A DNA stretch of 44,698 nt from contig JAODAT010000091.1 of assembly GCA_025463565.1 (NCBI GenBank), positions 1-44,698 on the forward strand. The letters are read 5' to 3'. Position numbers and translations under genes: made by a program. Source of the DNA: Microbacteriaceae bacterium (GTDB taxonomy: Bacteria > Actinomycetota > Actinomycetes > Actinomycetales > Microbacteriaceae). The notes under the pieces are model-generated. The model was not told the origin of the DNA. It saw only the letters and a list, made by a program, of their open reading frames with translations, and ran no database searches. Shown here piece after piece: positions 1-7,907 of the stretch. The first letter of the stretch is position 1. Every line of letters starts with the position of its first letter.

Positions 1-677
1 ACCACGAACGCTCGCCCGACCACGTCATCCTCCGGCACGAAGCCCTTGGTCGGGCCCTGCGTGTTGAAACGCGAGTCGCGCGAGTCGTAACGGTTGTCGC
101 CCATCACCCAGAGTGAGTTCTTGGGCACTGTGACCTTGAAGTCGTTGCCGGACACCTTGGTGACGCCGGCGGGCAGGTCGAGGTAGGGCTCCACGAGCGG
201 GATGCCATTGACGCTCATCTGGCCGAACGCATTGCAGCAGCTCACCGTGTCGCCCGGGAGTCCGATGACACGCTTGACCAGGTGGTCGTTGCTGTCCGGA
301 GCGCTGAGGCCGACGATCGAGAGCAGCCAGTCGATCGCGCCCGCGACACCGTTCGGCTCGGCCACGGTCGGCTGGCCTTCGAGCCACCCACCCGGGTCTT
401 TGAAGACGACGACGTCACCGTGCTGGATGGGCACGAGCTTCGGAACGAGCTCATTGACGATGATGCGATCGTTGATCTGGAGGGTGTTCTCCATCGACCC
501 GGAGGGGATGTAGAACGACCTGATAAGGAACGCCTTGATGCCGATCGAGATGATGATCGCCGCCAGAAAGATCAGAACGATGTCGCGAACGAACAGCCGA
601 ACACCCCGCGTCTTACGGCGACGCTCTTCGGCCGCCTCACGCGGTCTCGTCGGCGCGACCGGTTGTTCTTGTGTCAT
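1..677 (-). CDS. lepB: Signal peptidase I, C-terminus cut by window edge
   Basis: Type I signal peptidase, which cleaves signal peptides of exported proteins at the outer face of the membrane. The start is ATG at 677-675 (MTQEQPVAPTRP). An Arg/Lys-rich cytoplasmic segment is followed by a membrane anchor at about residues 31-50. The family serine motif PSGSM lies at about 58-62, with the second serine as nucleophile, and the general-base lysine is in the KRVIGLPGD box. The conserved GDNR box follows (VMGDNRYDSRDS). About 225 codons are visible and the reading frame is still open at base 1, so the end lies outside the window. It follows rplS on the same strand after 70 bp that contain a strong perfect hairpin. 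The order rplS-lepB is the usual one in actinobacteria. Confidence 0.95.
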   Translation of the reverse strand, partial: MTQEQPVAPTRPREAAEERRRKTRGVRLFVRDIVLIFLAAIIISIGIKAFLIRSFYIPSGSMENTLQINDRIIVNELVPKLVPIQHGDVVVFKDPGGWLEGQPTVAEPNGVAGAIDWLLSIVGLSAPDSNDHLVKRVIGLPGDTVSCCNAFGQMSVNGIPLVEPYLDLPAGVTKVSGNDFKVTVPKNSLWVMGDNRYDSRDSRFNTQGPTKGFVPEDDVVGRAFV

Positions 678-685
678 TAAACCCC

Positions 686-720
686 TGTGCTCCCCACCAT
701 GTTAACCGGTGGGGAGCACA
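686..720 (-). terminator. Perfect 13-bp hairpin between rplS and lepB
   Basis: The arms TGTGCTCCCCACC (686-698) and GGTGGGGAGCACA (708-720) pair perfectly around a 9-nt loop. On the minus strand the hairpin follows the rplS stop by 27 nt and ends 8 nt before the lepB ATG. The only SD-like bases for lepB (GGGG) lie directly at its base. There is no long U-run, so it could be a partial terminator, an RNA-processing site or a structure tuning lepB translation. Confidence 0.6.
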
Positions 721-747
721 GAAAAGCTCGTAGTTGCGCGGCGCGTT

Positions 748-1098
748 CTAGTGCGCTTCGCGCTTCTCCTTGATCTTGGCCTTCTTGCCGCGGAGATTGC
801 GGAGGTAGTACAGCTTCGCGCGACGCACGTCGCCGCGGGTGACGATCTCGATGTGGTCGATGACCGGGGAGTGCACCGGGAAAGTACGCTCGACGCCGAC
901 CTGGAAGCTGACCTTGCGAACGCAGAACGTCTCGCGAACACCCTCGCCGGAGCGGCCGATGACGACGCCCTGGAAGACCTGGATGCGGGAGCGGGTGCCC
1001 TCCACGATGTTCACGTGGACCTTCACGTTGTCGCCGGCACGGAAGTCCGGGATATCGGTGCGGAGTGATGCCGCATCTACTGCGTCAAGGATGTGCAT
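748..1098 (-). CDS. rplS: 50S ribosomal protein L19
   Basis: Ribosomal protein L19, at the interface of the large and small subunits. The 116-residue length is normal for the family. Recognisable family segments are [14 protein letters not shown] near the start, [15 protein letters not shown] in the middle and the basic end [18 protein letters not shown]. The start is ATG at 1098-1096, preceded by a weak purine-rich stretch (AGAGAGCG). It lies between a small membrane-protein gene upstream and lepB downstream, all on minus. A hairpin of moderate strength lies in its 5' region (1191-1229). Confidence 0.98.
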   Translation of the reverse strand: MHILDAVDAASLRTDIPDFRAGDNVKVHVNIVEGTRSRIQVFQGVVIGRSGEGVRETFCVRKVSFQVGVERTFPVHSPVIDHIEIVTRGDVRRAKLYYLRNLRGKKAKIKEKREAH

Positions 1099-1190
1099 GG
1101 TGATTCGCTCTCTGCAACCGCCACAGGTCGACCGCGATTAGATGAAACTAAGAGTGGATTGGCGCCTTGCTGAAAAGCAAACTCCCCTGT

Positions 1191-1229
1191 GGCAGAGCCG
1201 TGCTGCAAGGCACAAGGAGCCATTCTGCC
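1191..1229 (-). other. Imperfect hairpin in the rplS 5' region
   Basis: In the 158 bp between the 1257-1784 gene and rplS, GGCAGA (1191-1196) pairs with TCTGCC (1224-1229), enclosing a second stem GTGC/GCAC (1200-1203 with 1210-1213). It could be the terminator of the upstream gene or part of a structured rplS leader. No clear promoter hexamers could be assigned in this gap. Confidence 0.35.
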
Positions 1230-1256
1230 ATAGAAAGCGACCGCTGTGCCAGCCGT

Positions 1257-1784
1257 TCAGGCGATGAGCTCCGTCGGGGGCGTCTCGGGCACCGGCTCCT
1301 CGAGATCCAGCCCCGTCAACGAGTGCATCATGGCGGGCCGAGTCTCGATCAGGTACTCGATCAGTACCACCCAGAAGGTTGCGAGGCCGGCCACGATCAT
1401 GACGCCGCCGGCGATGTCGGCAACCGTGAACGAGGCATCCCGAATCCACTGGCCGAACAGCACAGTCGCGACCGACTTGCCCTGCTCGTAGCTGTGCACC
1501 GAGTCGACGACGAAGAAGCCGTAGACCAGCACCGAGAGGTAGAGCACGGAGATCAGCGAGGCGTCGACCCGGGTGACCGCCCCGCTCGCCCGCGCGCGCC
1601 TTCGGGCCCAGCTGAGGGTCGAGATCACCGCGAGGAACACGAACAGCAGCGGGGCGAGGAACAGCTGGATGGCGTAGTGCCAGCCGAGGATCACGCCGAA
1701 GAAGACCCGGCCGATGAGCATCCAGAGCGGGAGCACGATGGTTGCGGCGAACTGCACGTTGAAGAGCGCTCGCCGGTACCACAT
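1257..1784 (-). CDS. Small integral membrane protein, function unknown
   Basis: A 175-residue protein starting MWYRRALFNVQF. At least four hydrophobic segments can be seen: about residues 10-30 and 35-55 (with a YAIQLFLAPLLFVFLAVI core), one near 75-95 and one near 115-140. A basic loop (SWARRRARAS) follows the second, and the C-terminus is acidic and proline-rich (LEEPVPETPPTELIA). No catalytic motif was recognised. The ATG at 1784 was chosen because a TAGACT box lies 7 nt upstream, fitting a leaderless transcript; the frame is open further upstream but would overlap the map promoter. It is divergent from map and upstream of rplS. Confidence 0.7.
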   Translation of the reverse strand: MWYRRALFNVQFAATIVLPLWMLIGRVFFGVILGWHYAIQLFLAPLLFVFLAVISTLSWARRRARASGAVTRVDASLISVLYLSVLVYGFFVVDSVHSYEQGKSVATVLFGQWIRDASFTVADIAGGVMIVAGLATFWVVLIEYLIETRPAMMHSLTGLDLEEPVPETPPTELIA

Positions 1785-1787
1785 GGG

Positions 1788-1797
1788 TAAAAGTCTA
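1788..1797. promoter_or_regulatory. Overlapping divergent -10 boxes (map / 1784 gene)
   Basis: TAAAAGTCTA contains a plus-strand box TAAAAG (1788-1793) pointing at map and a minus-strand box TAGACT (1797-1792) pointing at the membrane-protein gene. The minus box is 7 nt from the ATG at 1784. The plus box is 7 nt from an in-frame ATG at 1801. This is inferred from spacing and sequence only. Confidence 0.55.
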
Positions 1798-1821
1798 CGC
1801 ATGCAAGGGAGAATGGATTTC

Positions 1822-2589
1822 ATGATCGAACTACGCACGCCGGCCGAGATCGACGAGATGCGCGCCGCGGGGCGATTCGTCGCGAGCACGCTGGTGGCGC
1901 TGCGGGATGCCGCGGACGTCGGCGTGAACCTCCTGTCGCTCGACCGGCTTGCCGCCGACCTCATCAAGAAGGCCGGCGCGGTCTCGAGCTACGTCGACTA
2001 CCACCCGTCGTTCGGCGCGATGCCCTTCGGAAAGGTGCTGTGCACCTCGGTGAATGACGCGGCGCTGCACGGGTTGCCCTTCGACTACCGCCTCAAAGAC
2101 GGCGACCTGGTCAGTCTCGACTTCGCGGCATCCGTCAACGGCTGGGTCGCAGACTCGGCACTCTCGATCATCGTCGGAACACCGAACACCGCCGACCAGC
2201 ACCTCATCGACACCACCGAACTGGCCCTGGCCGCGGGCATTGCGGCAGCGCAGCCGGGTGCGCGGATGGGCGATGTGTCCGCCGCGATCGGCGAGATCAG
2301 CCACGCGGCGGGGTTCAGTGTGAACACCGACTTCGGAGGTCACGGGGTCGGACGCACCATGCACGGCGATCCGCACGTTCCGAACGACGGCCGCCCGGGG
2401 CGTGGGCTTCCGATTCGGCCGGGTCTCGTGTTCGCGATCGAACCGTGGTTGATGCAGGGCACCGACAAGATCTTCACCGACCCCGACGGCTGGACCCTGC
2501 GTTCACTCGACGGGTCGCGCGCCGCTCACTCCGAGCACACAATCGCCGTCACGGAGGACGGGCCGATCGTGCTCACAGCTCGCGACTAA
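1822..2589 (+). CDS. map: Methionine aminopeptidase, type I
   Basis: Removes the initiator methionine from nascent proteins. All expected ligands of the two-metal site are visible, numbered from the start at 1822: D100 (SLDFAAS), D111 (VADSA), H174 (GGHGVG), E207 (AIEPW) and E238 (HSEHT), plus substrate-binding H83 (HGLP). The 255-residue length is normal for a type I enzyme without an N-terminal zinc-finger extension. The start at 1822 has an SD-like GGGAGA 9 nt upstream. An in-frame ATG at 1801 lies 7 nt after TAAAAG and could be used on a leaderless mRNA, adding seven residues. The gene is on the opposite strand from its ribosomal-protein neighbours, and a palindromic element begins directly after its TAA. 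Confidence 0.96.
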   Translation: MIELRTPAEIDEMRAAGRFVASTLVALRDAADVGVNLLSLDRLAADLIKKAGAVSSYVDYHPSFGAMPFGKVLCTSVNDAALHGLPFDYRLKDGDLVSLDFAASVNGWVADSALSIIVGTPNTADQHLIDTTELALAAGIAAAQPGARMGDVSAAIGEISHAAGFSVNTDFGGHGVGRTMHGDPHVPNDGRPGRGLPIRPGLVFAIEPWLMQGTDKIFTDPDGWTLRSLDGSRAAHSEHTIAVTEDGPIVLTARD

Positions 2590-2656
2590 GCGGGTCGAGC
2601 TTGTCGAGACCTCACTGACGTGGTTCGTCGGTGAGATTTCGACAAGCTCAATCCGC
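2590..2656. repeat. Palindromic element copy 1 (map/trmD junction)
   Basis: Left arm 2590-2615 is the consensus form. Right arm 2631-2656 has several substitutions. It begins right after the map stop and overlaps the 3' end of convergent trmD, whose TGA lies within the right arm. A bidirectional terminator role is plausible. Confidence 0.85.
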
Positions 2657-3349
2657 GAGAAGGTCTGGCCTGACTGCTCGCGTGCGCTCGACCTGCTGCT
2701 CGTGGCGCCACGCGGCGATCGCGCCGTGGTTGCCGCCAAGCAGCACTTCTGGCACCTCGAATCCGCGCCATGATGCAGGCTTCGTGTAGCTCGGATACTC
2801 GAGCAGACCACCCTGGTGGCTCTCCTCGACGAGGCTCTCCGGGTTGCCGACGACGCCCGGGATGAGCCGGCCGATCGCCTCGATCATCGCCATCGCCGCG
2901 ACCTCGCCCCCGTTGAGCACGTAGTCGCCAAGGCTGACCAGACGTACCCGAGCGCGCGTGGCCGCATAGTCGACGACGCGCTGGTCGATGCCCTCATACC
3001 GCCCGCATCCGAAGACCAGCTGGCGTTCCGTGGAGAGTTCCTGCGCGAGCGACTGGGTGAACAGCTCCCCCGCGGGCGACGGGAAGAGGATGACCGGGGC
3101 CGTCTCGTGCTGCGCTTCGCTCGCATAGAGGATGCTGTCGAGCGCCTCGCCCCACGGTTCCGGCTTCATGACCATGCCGGCCCCGCCGCCGTACGGGGTG
3201 TCGTCGACGCTGCGATGCCGGTCGAAGGTGTAATCGCGCAGGTCGTGGACGGCCAGGTCGATCAGGCCCGACTGGCGGGCGCGGCCGAGCAGCGACACAT
3301 CGAGCACGGAGAAGAACTCCGGGAAGATGGTCACGATGTCGATGCGCAT
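2648..3349 (-). CDS. trmD: tRNA (guanine-37-N1)-methyltransferase
   Basis: SAM-dependent methyltransferase of the SPOUT (trefoil knot) class that modifies G37 next to the anticodon and keeps the reading frame. Family segments are [13 protein letters not shown] at the start, [17 protein letters not shown] at about residues 50-65, [10 protein letters not shown] and [10 protein letters not shown]. The 233-residue length is normal. The last codons (DLLAD then TGA) run into palindromic element copy 1: the consensus arm would read GCG GGT CGA, here GCG GAT TGA, so substitutions inside the arm supply the stop. It lies 9 bp downstream of rimM on the same strand. Confidence 0.97.
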   Translation of the reverse strand: MRIDIVTIFPEFFSVLDVSLLGRARQSGLIDLAVHDLRDYTFDRHRSVDDTPYGGGAGMVMKPEPWGEALDSILYASEAQHETAPVILFPSPAGELFTQSLAQELSTERQLVFGCGRYEGIDQRVVDYAATRARVRLVSLGDYVLNGGEVAAMAMIEAIGRLIPGVVGNPESLVEESHQGGLLEYPSYTKPASWRGFEVPEVLLGGNHGAIAAWRHEQQVERTRAVRPDLLAD

Positions 3350-3358
3350 CGCTGCTGC

Positions 3359-4000
3359 CTACTCCGGCGCTTCGGCGGTGGGCAGTTGCTCGGCAGGCAG
3401 CTCGTCGTCGGCCGGCTCGTCGGGCAGCTCCTCGAAGAGTCCGGCGGGAGGCGTGACCGTGAGGGTGCCGGCGGCGACATCCACGGCCGGCACGATGGCC
3501 TTGACGAACGGCACCAGCACTTCGCCGGTCGCGGTCTGCACGTGCAGGAGATCCTGCGCGGGGAGGTGATCGACGAGGGTCACCATTCCCACCTCGACGC
3601 CGTCACGCAGCACACGGAGGCCGACCAACTGGCTGTCGTACCAGGCGTCTTCCTCGTCGGAGGGCGCATCGGTGTCGTCGTCGATCCAGAGGATGGCCTT
3701 GATGAGCGACTCGGCTGCCGAACGGTCGTTGATGTTCTTGAAGAACGCGACCGGGTGCGAGTTGTACCACTTGAGTTCGGCGAGTTCGAGTGTCTTGCCG
3801 TGCCACGGCGACTCGGTGGGCACCTGCAGGCGGTACACGGCGCCCGGAACGAATCGTCGTTCCGGGGCATCCGTGTACAGCTCGATCTTTATTGCGCCCT
3901 TGAGGCCGTGTGGCTTGGTGAGCCGCGCGACGCGCAGCCCATCCGGTGAACTTAGATCAGAAATCGGTGTCCACCACGTCGACTCGCACGCGTTTGCCAT
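3359..4000 (-). CDS. rimM: 16S rRNA processing protein RimM
   Basis: Chaperone-like factor for assembly of the 30S head. The N-terminal RimM motif reads RVARLTKPHGLKGAIK, and a PRC-barrel-like half follows (DAWYDSQLVGLRVL...DLLHVQ...VPFVKAIVPAVDV). The C-terminus ends in an acidic, proline-rich tail (about 30 residues). The start is uncertain. The only ATG in frame is at 4000 and overlaps the KH gene by 44 bp, giving a leader unlike the family (MANACESTWW). No GTG or TTG lies between it and the conserved region, so either this overlap is real or a rare start (CTG or ATT) after 3957 is used. Confidence 0.92.
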   Translation of the reverse strand: MANACESTWWTPISDLSSPDGLRVARLTKPHGLKGAIKIELYTDAPERRFVPGAVYRLQVPTESPWHGKTLELAELKWYNSHPVAFFKNINDRSAAESLIKAILWIDDDTDAPSDEEDAWYDSQLVGLRVLRDGVEVGMVTLVDHLPAQDLLHVQTATGEVLVPFVKAIVPAVDVAAGTLTVTPPAGLFEELPDEPADDELPAEQLPTAEAPE

Positions 4001-4193
4001 CGGCGAGCGCGGACACCAGGGTGCGGAGCGCCTTGGCGGTGCGACCGGCCCGGCCGATCACACGACCCAGGTCATCCGGGTGAACACGGACCTCGAGCAC
4101 GTCGCCGCGTGGCGACGTCTTCGAAACTACCTGGACTTCGTCGGGGTTATCGACGATGCCCTTCACAAGGTGCTCGAGCGCTGCGGAAAGCAC
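3957..4193 (-). CDS. khpA: KH-domain RNA-binding protein (KhpA type)
   Basis: A 78-residue single KH-domain protein with the signature loop GRVIGRAGRTAKALRTL at about residues 43-59. Related proteins bind RNA and are linked to cell-division or elongation control in Gram-positive bacteria. It sits 3 bp after rpsP and overlaps the probable rimM start, as is usual for rpsP-khpA-rimM-trmD operons. The start ATG is at 4193. The symbol is given by homology of size, motif and position. Confidence 0.93.
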   Translation of the reverse strand: MLSAALEHLVKGIVDNPDEVQVVSKTSPRGDVLEVRVHPDDLGRVIGRAGRTAKALRTLVSALADGKRVRVDVVDTDF

Positions 4194-4196
4194 AGG

Positions 4197-4799
4197 CTAC
4201 TTGTCGCCTTCTGCGGCCTCGCTGGCGGCAATCTCTTCCGTCGCGTCGGCGTCGGCAGCAGCCTCGGCTTCTTCGACGACGGCTTCCTCAGCGGCTTCGG
4301 ACGAAGCCTCCTCGGTGGGAGCCTCGACCGCTGCCTCGGCGGCAACGTCGTCGCCGGTCGCGGCGGCGGCGTCATCGTCGGCAGGAGTTGCCTCTGCGGC
4401 CGGCGCTTCGACGGGCTCAGCGACCGCTGCCTTCGGCGCGGGCGCCTCGGCCTTCGGCTTCAGAACCGGCTTCTTCTTCTCGTCGGCCGTGAACTCGTCC
4501 TTGGTGGCCTTGGTGCGCACGGTGCTGACGCTCGTGGCCTTGTCACCCTTGAAGATTCCCCAGTCGCCGGTGAGCTTCAGAAGCGCGGTGACCTGCTCGG
4601 TCGGCTGCGCGCCGACGCCAAGCCAGTACTGCGCACGCTCGGAGTCGACCTCGATGAACGAGGGCTCCTCGGTGGGGTGGTACTTGCCGATCTCCTCGAT
4701 CGAGCGACCGTCGCGCTTGGCGCGACCATCGACGACGACGATTCGGTAGTAAGGAGCGCGGATCTTGCCCATGCGCTTCAAACGAATTTTTACAGCCAC
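4197..4799 (-). CDS. rpsP: 30S ribosomal protein S16 with long acidic tail
   Basis: Ribosomal protein S16. The start is GTG at 4799-4797 ([12 protein letters not shown]) with SD GGAG 5 nt upstream. The core is conventional up to about residue 85 ([42 protein letters not shown]). It is followed by about 115 residues very rich in Ala and Glu with some Pro and Asp, giving 200 residues against 80-100 in most bacteria. Tails of this kind occur in actinobacterial S16. It heads the rpsP-khpA-rimM-trmD operon. The 283-bp gap upstream must hold the operon promoter; a TCTAAT stretch near 4896 on minus is a weak -10 candidate. Confidence 0.96.
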   Translation of the reverse strand: MAVKIRLKRMGKIRAPYYRIVVVDGRAKRDGRSIEEIGKYHPTEEPSFIEVDSERAQYWLGVGAQPTEQVTALLKLTGDWGIFKGDKATSVSTVRTKATKDEFTADEKKKPVLKPKAEAPAPKAAVAEPVEAPAAEATPADDDAAAATGDDVAAEAAVEAPTEEASSEAAEEAVVEEAEAAADADATEEIAASEAAEGDK

Positions 4800-5082
4800 A
4801 ATTCTCCGTAGATTTTTTTGGGGCGAACTGCTTGCCGTGAGCGTGGGGTGCACACTCGGCATGAAAGCTCTGATGGGAGTCAGTGCCGTCTGATTAGAGG
4901 GTCGAACGGCCAAAGACTCGACTGACCATTCTTGCAGATTTCGGGAGGGGTCGGGTACACGAGCAGATTTCCGCCAACTCGCCGGACGTTCCGAGCCCCA
5001 GACCACCCGTGAAACCGCACTTTCTGCGCCAACCGATCAGGTTTAGCGCGGAATTTGCAGTCTCGCGGCTACTCGGTCGCGG
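4800..5082. other. Intergenic gap between rpsP and the EamA gene
   Basis: No convincing gene is seen. The stretch must contain the rpsP operon promoter and leader, and the 3' region of the EamA gene. A perfect 14-bp tandem duplication (TCGCGGCTACTCGG at 5063-5076 and 5077-5090) crosses the EamA stop codon. No clear terminator hairpin was found. Confidence 0.6.
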
Positions 5083-5997
5083 CTACTCGGGAGCGGCTAC
5101 CGGGCGCGAACGCCTCCGCGAGAGCGCAACACCCACAAGGCACACCACGCCACCGACGATGGCGAGCAGCGGCGGCACCTCGTGGAAGAACACCAGCCCG
5201 AACACGACGACGAGCGCGGGAACGACGTATGTCGTCACTCCCAGTTGCCCGGCGGGCATCTTCGACAGCGCGTACGCCCAGGTACTGAACGCGAGCGCGG
5301 TGGGCACCGCCCCGAGGTAGACGGCACCAAGGATGCTGGCAAGCGGCGCCGTGTGAAGATCGCCGATCAACTGGCCGATGAACGGCGTGCATGCGACCGC
5401 GCCGATCACGCAGCCGAGGAATGTCACCTGCCGAGCGGGCAGCCGCTTCAGCGCGGGCTTCTGGCACAGCACGCCGATCGTGTACGTGACGGCGGCGAGC
5501 AGCGCCCAGAGCAGCCCAATCGGATCGAGGGCCCCCGAGATACCTGTCGCTATGCCGATGAGAACGACGCCCACGAACGCCACACCGGCCCCGATGATTA
5601 GCCATCTCGGCACGCCCTCGCCCAGGAAGATACCGGCTCCAAGCGCGATGAGGATCGGCCCGATGTTCACGATCATCGCCGTGGTGCCGGCGTCGAGGCT
5701 GTGCTCGGCGATATTCAGCGCGACGTTGTATGCCCCGAACCAGGCCACCCCGAAGACGAGCACGAGCAGCCATTCCCGCCCGGTCATCCGAACCCATCTG
5801 CGCCCGATCATGAGGAGACCCAGCAGCACCGCGCCGACGGTGAGCCGGGCGAGAGCCAGCGCTCCCCCGTCGAAGTGCGGCGCGACGCCGCGGATGACGA
5901 CGAACGCACTCGCCCAGGCCAGCACGGTGACACCGATCGCCACGAACACGGTGGGGTGCAGGCGGGCGGTGGCGGGTTTCTCGGTGGTCGTGGTCAC
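5083..5997 (-). CDS. EamA/DMT-family transporter
   Basis: A 304-residue inner-membrane protein of the drug/metabolite transporter type: two EamA repeats of about five helices each. The first spans about residues 15-150 (starting VFVAIGVTVLAWASAFVVIRGVAPHF, a typical EamA opening). The second runs from about 160 to 290 (starting LLWALLAAVTYTIGVLCQKPAL, with a TWAYALSKMPAGQLGVTTY segment near the end). The substrate cannot be told; relatives export amino acids or other metabolites. The start is GTG at 5997, exactly 6 nt after TAGCCT (6009-6004), which fits a leaderless mRNA. The last codons and stop lie in a 14-bp tandem duplication. Confidence 0.9.
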   Translation of the reverse strand: MTTTTEKPATARLHPTVFVAIGVTVLAWASAFVVIRGVAPHFDGGALALARLTVGAVLLGLLMIGRRWVRMTGREWLLVLVFGVAWFGAYNVALNIAEHSLDAGTTAMIVNIGPILIALGAGIFLGEGVPRWLIIGAGVAFVGVVLIGIATGISGALDPIGLLWALLAAVTYTIGVLCQKPALKRLPARQVTFLGCVIGAVACTPFIGQLIGDLHTAPLASILGAVYLGAVPTALAFSTWAYALSKMPAGQLGVTTYVVPALVVVFGLVFFHEVPPLLAIVGGVVCLVGVALSRRRSRPVAAPE

Positions 5998-6003
5998 TCT
6001 CCG

Positions 6004-6009
6004 AGGCTA
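6004..6009 (-). promoter_or_regulatory. -10 box TAGCCT, leaderless EamA gene
   Basis: TANNNT exactly at -12 to -7 of the GTG start at 5997, so transcription would begin at the first base of the start codon. No standard -35 was recognised. Confidence 0.6.
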
Positions 6010-6078
6010 GTGATCACGGACGACGGCCGACATGGCGAGGGCACACGATGTCCGTATCCCGCCGACCGGCGGCAGGAA

Positions 6079-7836
6079 TCAGACCCGGCGACGGAAGAAG
6101 AACACGCCCAGCCCGGCGAGCACGAGGACGAGGACGAGGATGCCGACCAGCCACCAGATCCAAGCGAGGTTCGCCGACGCGGGAGTCGCCGGATGGGACG
6201 GTGTCTGGGTGGTGACCGTCGGCTCGGGCGTTGGGCTCGGTGTGACCGTCGCAATCGGTGTGGGCGTCGGCGTCACGTCCGGCGTCGGTGTCACCTCCGT
6301 CGAGGTGCGGAAGAGACTGTGGCGCACGACCGGTGAAACGGGCGCCGGCGGCGCCGGTTCGTCGCCGCACGGGGTCGTCGGGGTGACCAGGTCGATGCTC
6401 AAGTTCGGTTGGTCACCCAGTGACGTGCCGCTGATATCGATCGCACAATCGTCCGCCGCCGGCGCGTACGCATACCCGCCGACTCCGCTGTCATTGAGGT
6501 TTGAAGGATCGACGGCCATCCAATTGCCTGAGTCGTCGGTGAACCGCAGCCGGTAATCGCCCGGGTTCGATTCGATGAACGACGCGGCCGTGCTCTCCAA
6601 GTCGTTCTGGGTTTCGACCGGCGTCCAATAGGCGCCGGTCTTCACATAGAGGTGGGTGTTGACGCTGCCGCATCCGCACCCGGGCAGATAGACCTCGGCC
6701 AGGATATTGATCCGCTGGGCGATGGGGATGAGGTCGAAATCGTACCCGGGCAGGTCTGAGCCCGCAACACCCGACGTCACCACCTGTGTCGCCGCGCCTA
6801 CAGCGCCCGCGCCGCTGTAGAACTGCGTCACATATGAGGAGGGTGAGGCGATGCCAACCGAGAGCAGGACCGGGAATCCTGACGGGATCGGAAAGAGCGG
6901 GTCGGTCTGGTAATGGCCCGAACCGTCGGTGATGCCGCCCGTGAAGGTGCCGAGGATCGGGTAGCCGACCAGGCTCACATCCACCTCAGCGCCCACCACG
7001 GGGTTGCCGTTGGATATGACCGTGCCCGAGAGCGTGTGCAGTGTGGGAACGGTAACGATTCCGAAGTCCATGCTGCCTGCGGCTCCATCGAGAGTTCCCG
7101 CGCCACCCACGTCAGGAGGGGTCACGCTGCCCGTCGCAAACCCCTCGGTGTATCCCGTGGATGTGGACGTGGTCGGATCGAGGAGGAGCACGTAGTTCTG
7201 GCCCGGGTGGATGCCCGCGTTGAAGAAGAACGCAGTGATCGTGGACCCGCCGAACACGGTCGTGCTCACGATGCCGTCCCCGACGTCCTGGCCGAAGCCG
7301 CTGGAGCTGTATTCGATGAGACTCACCGTCGTGCCGTCGAGCGATGAGTCGGCCGGCGTGATCTCCCCGTCGACGACAGTGCTGACGGCCATCGTGATCG
7401 CGCCGAAGTCCATGGTGACCGCCCCTGGCAGCACGCCGGGGCTTGACCCGTCATCCGGCACGATCATGGTGCCATTCGAATAGGTTCCGACGTAGCCGAC
7501 GGCCGTCGTGTCGACGTACACAGCATAAGAAAATGTGGTGTCAAGGCTCGCTGCGGTGAACGTGAACGACCCGTCGCTGGCAATCGTCGTTGAGATTGTC
7601 TGGCTGAAAGAACCACCCGGCTGGAACTCGTACAAGAAGACGCTGTCTCCCGTCACGAAGGAAGCAGGGTCTGCCACTGAACCGACGATGTCGCCCGTGA
7701 TCGCGGTGGTCGGTGATGCGGTGGCCGCAATCGGACCGGCCGCGACGCCGAAACCGACCAGCGCGACGACGGCGAGGGCGGCCAGCAATCGTCCGCGCAC
7801 ACTACGGGAACGACTCGACGGGGGCATCCGGGTCAT
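6079..7836 (-). CDS. Secreted, membrane-anchored surface protein with Ig/prealbumin-like repeats
   Basis: A 585-residue exported protein of unknown role. The signal peptide is at about residues 1-40 (SRSVRGRLLAALAVVALVGFG...ATAS). Three beta-rich blocks follow: about 42-140 (ending MDFGAITM), about 141-250 (ending MDFGIVTV) and about 255-370. The third opens LSGTVISNGNPVVGAEVDV, the typical start of carboxypeptidase-regulatory or Cna-B-like modules. A Cys-containing block (LPGCGCGS) comes next, then a Pro/Thr stalk (TPTPDVTPTPTPIATVTPSP) and a C-terminal helix with an RRR stop-transfer end. There is no LPXTG motif, so anchoring is by the helix. The ATG at 7836 lies 6 nt after TAGGCT (7848-7843). 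Adhesion or display roles are possible but unproven. Confidence 0.8.
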   Translation of the reverse strand: MTRMPPSSRSRSVRGRLLAALAVVALVGFGVAAGPIAATASPTTAITGDIVGSVADPASFVTGDSVFLYEFQPGGSFSQTISTTIASDGSFTFTAASLDTTFSYAVYVDTTAVGYVGTYSNGTMIVPDDGSSPGVLPGAVTMDFGAITMAVSTVVDGEITPADSSLDGTTVSLIEYSSSGFGQDVGDGIVSTTVFGGSTITAFFFNAGIHPGQNYVLLLDPTTSTSTGYTEGFATGSVTPPDVGGAGTLDGAAGSMDFGIVTVPTLHTLSGTVISNGNPVVGAEVDVSLVGYPILGTFTGGITDGSGHYQTDPLFPIPSGFPVLLSVGIASPSSYVTQFYSGAGAVGAATQVVTSGVAGSDLPGYDFDLIPIAQRINILAEVYLPGCGCGSVNTHLYVKTGAYWTPVETQNDLESTAASFIESNPGDYRLRFTDDSGNWMAVDPSNLNDSGVGGYAYAPAADDCAIDISGTSLGDQPNLSIDLVTPTTPCGDEPAPPAPVSPVVRHSLFRTSTEVTPTPDVTPTPTPIATVTPSPTPEPTVTTQTPSHPATPASANLAWIWWLVGILVLVLVLAGLGVFFFRRRV

Positions 7837-7842
7837 GCCCGA

Positions 7843-7848
7843 AGCCTA
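7843..7848 (-). promoter_or_regulatory. -10 box TAGGCT, leaderless surface-protein gene
   Basis: TANNNT at -12 to -7 of ATG 7836. This favours 7836 over the second ATG at 7827. Confidence 0.6.
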
Positions 7849-7881
7849 GCGGTCCAAGGGTTTCGATACGCGACGCTTCGC

Positions 7882-7907
7882 GGCTGCAGGCGGCTACGCC
7901 TTCAGCC
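7882..7907 (-). terminator. Hairpin at the 3' end of the LLM gene
   Basis: On minus, GGCTG-A-AGGCG, loop TAGC, CGCCT-G-CAGCC forms an 11-pair stem that includes the stop codon (7904-7902). There is no U-run, so it may act as a Rho-independent-like or 3'-protecting hairpin between two minus-strand genes. The adjacent TTTCGATACGCG (7861-7872) resembles another dispersed repeat but is seen only once here. Confidence 0.45.

Noticed and set aside
6079-6350. Sortase signal at the end of the surface protein
   Set aside because: The C-terminus has a stalk, helix and RRR tail but no LPXTG or close variant.
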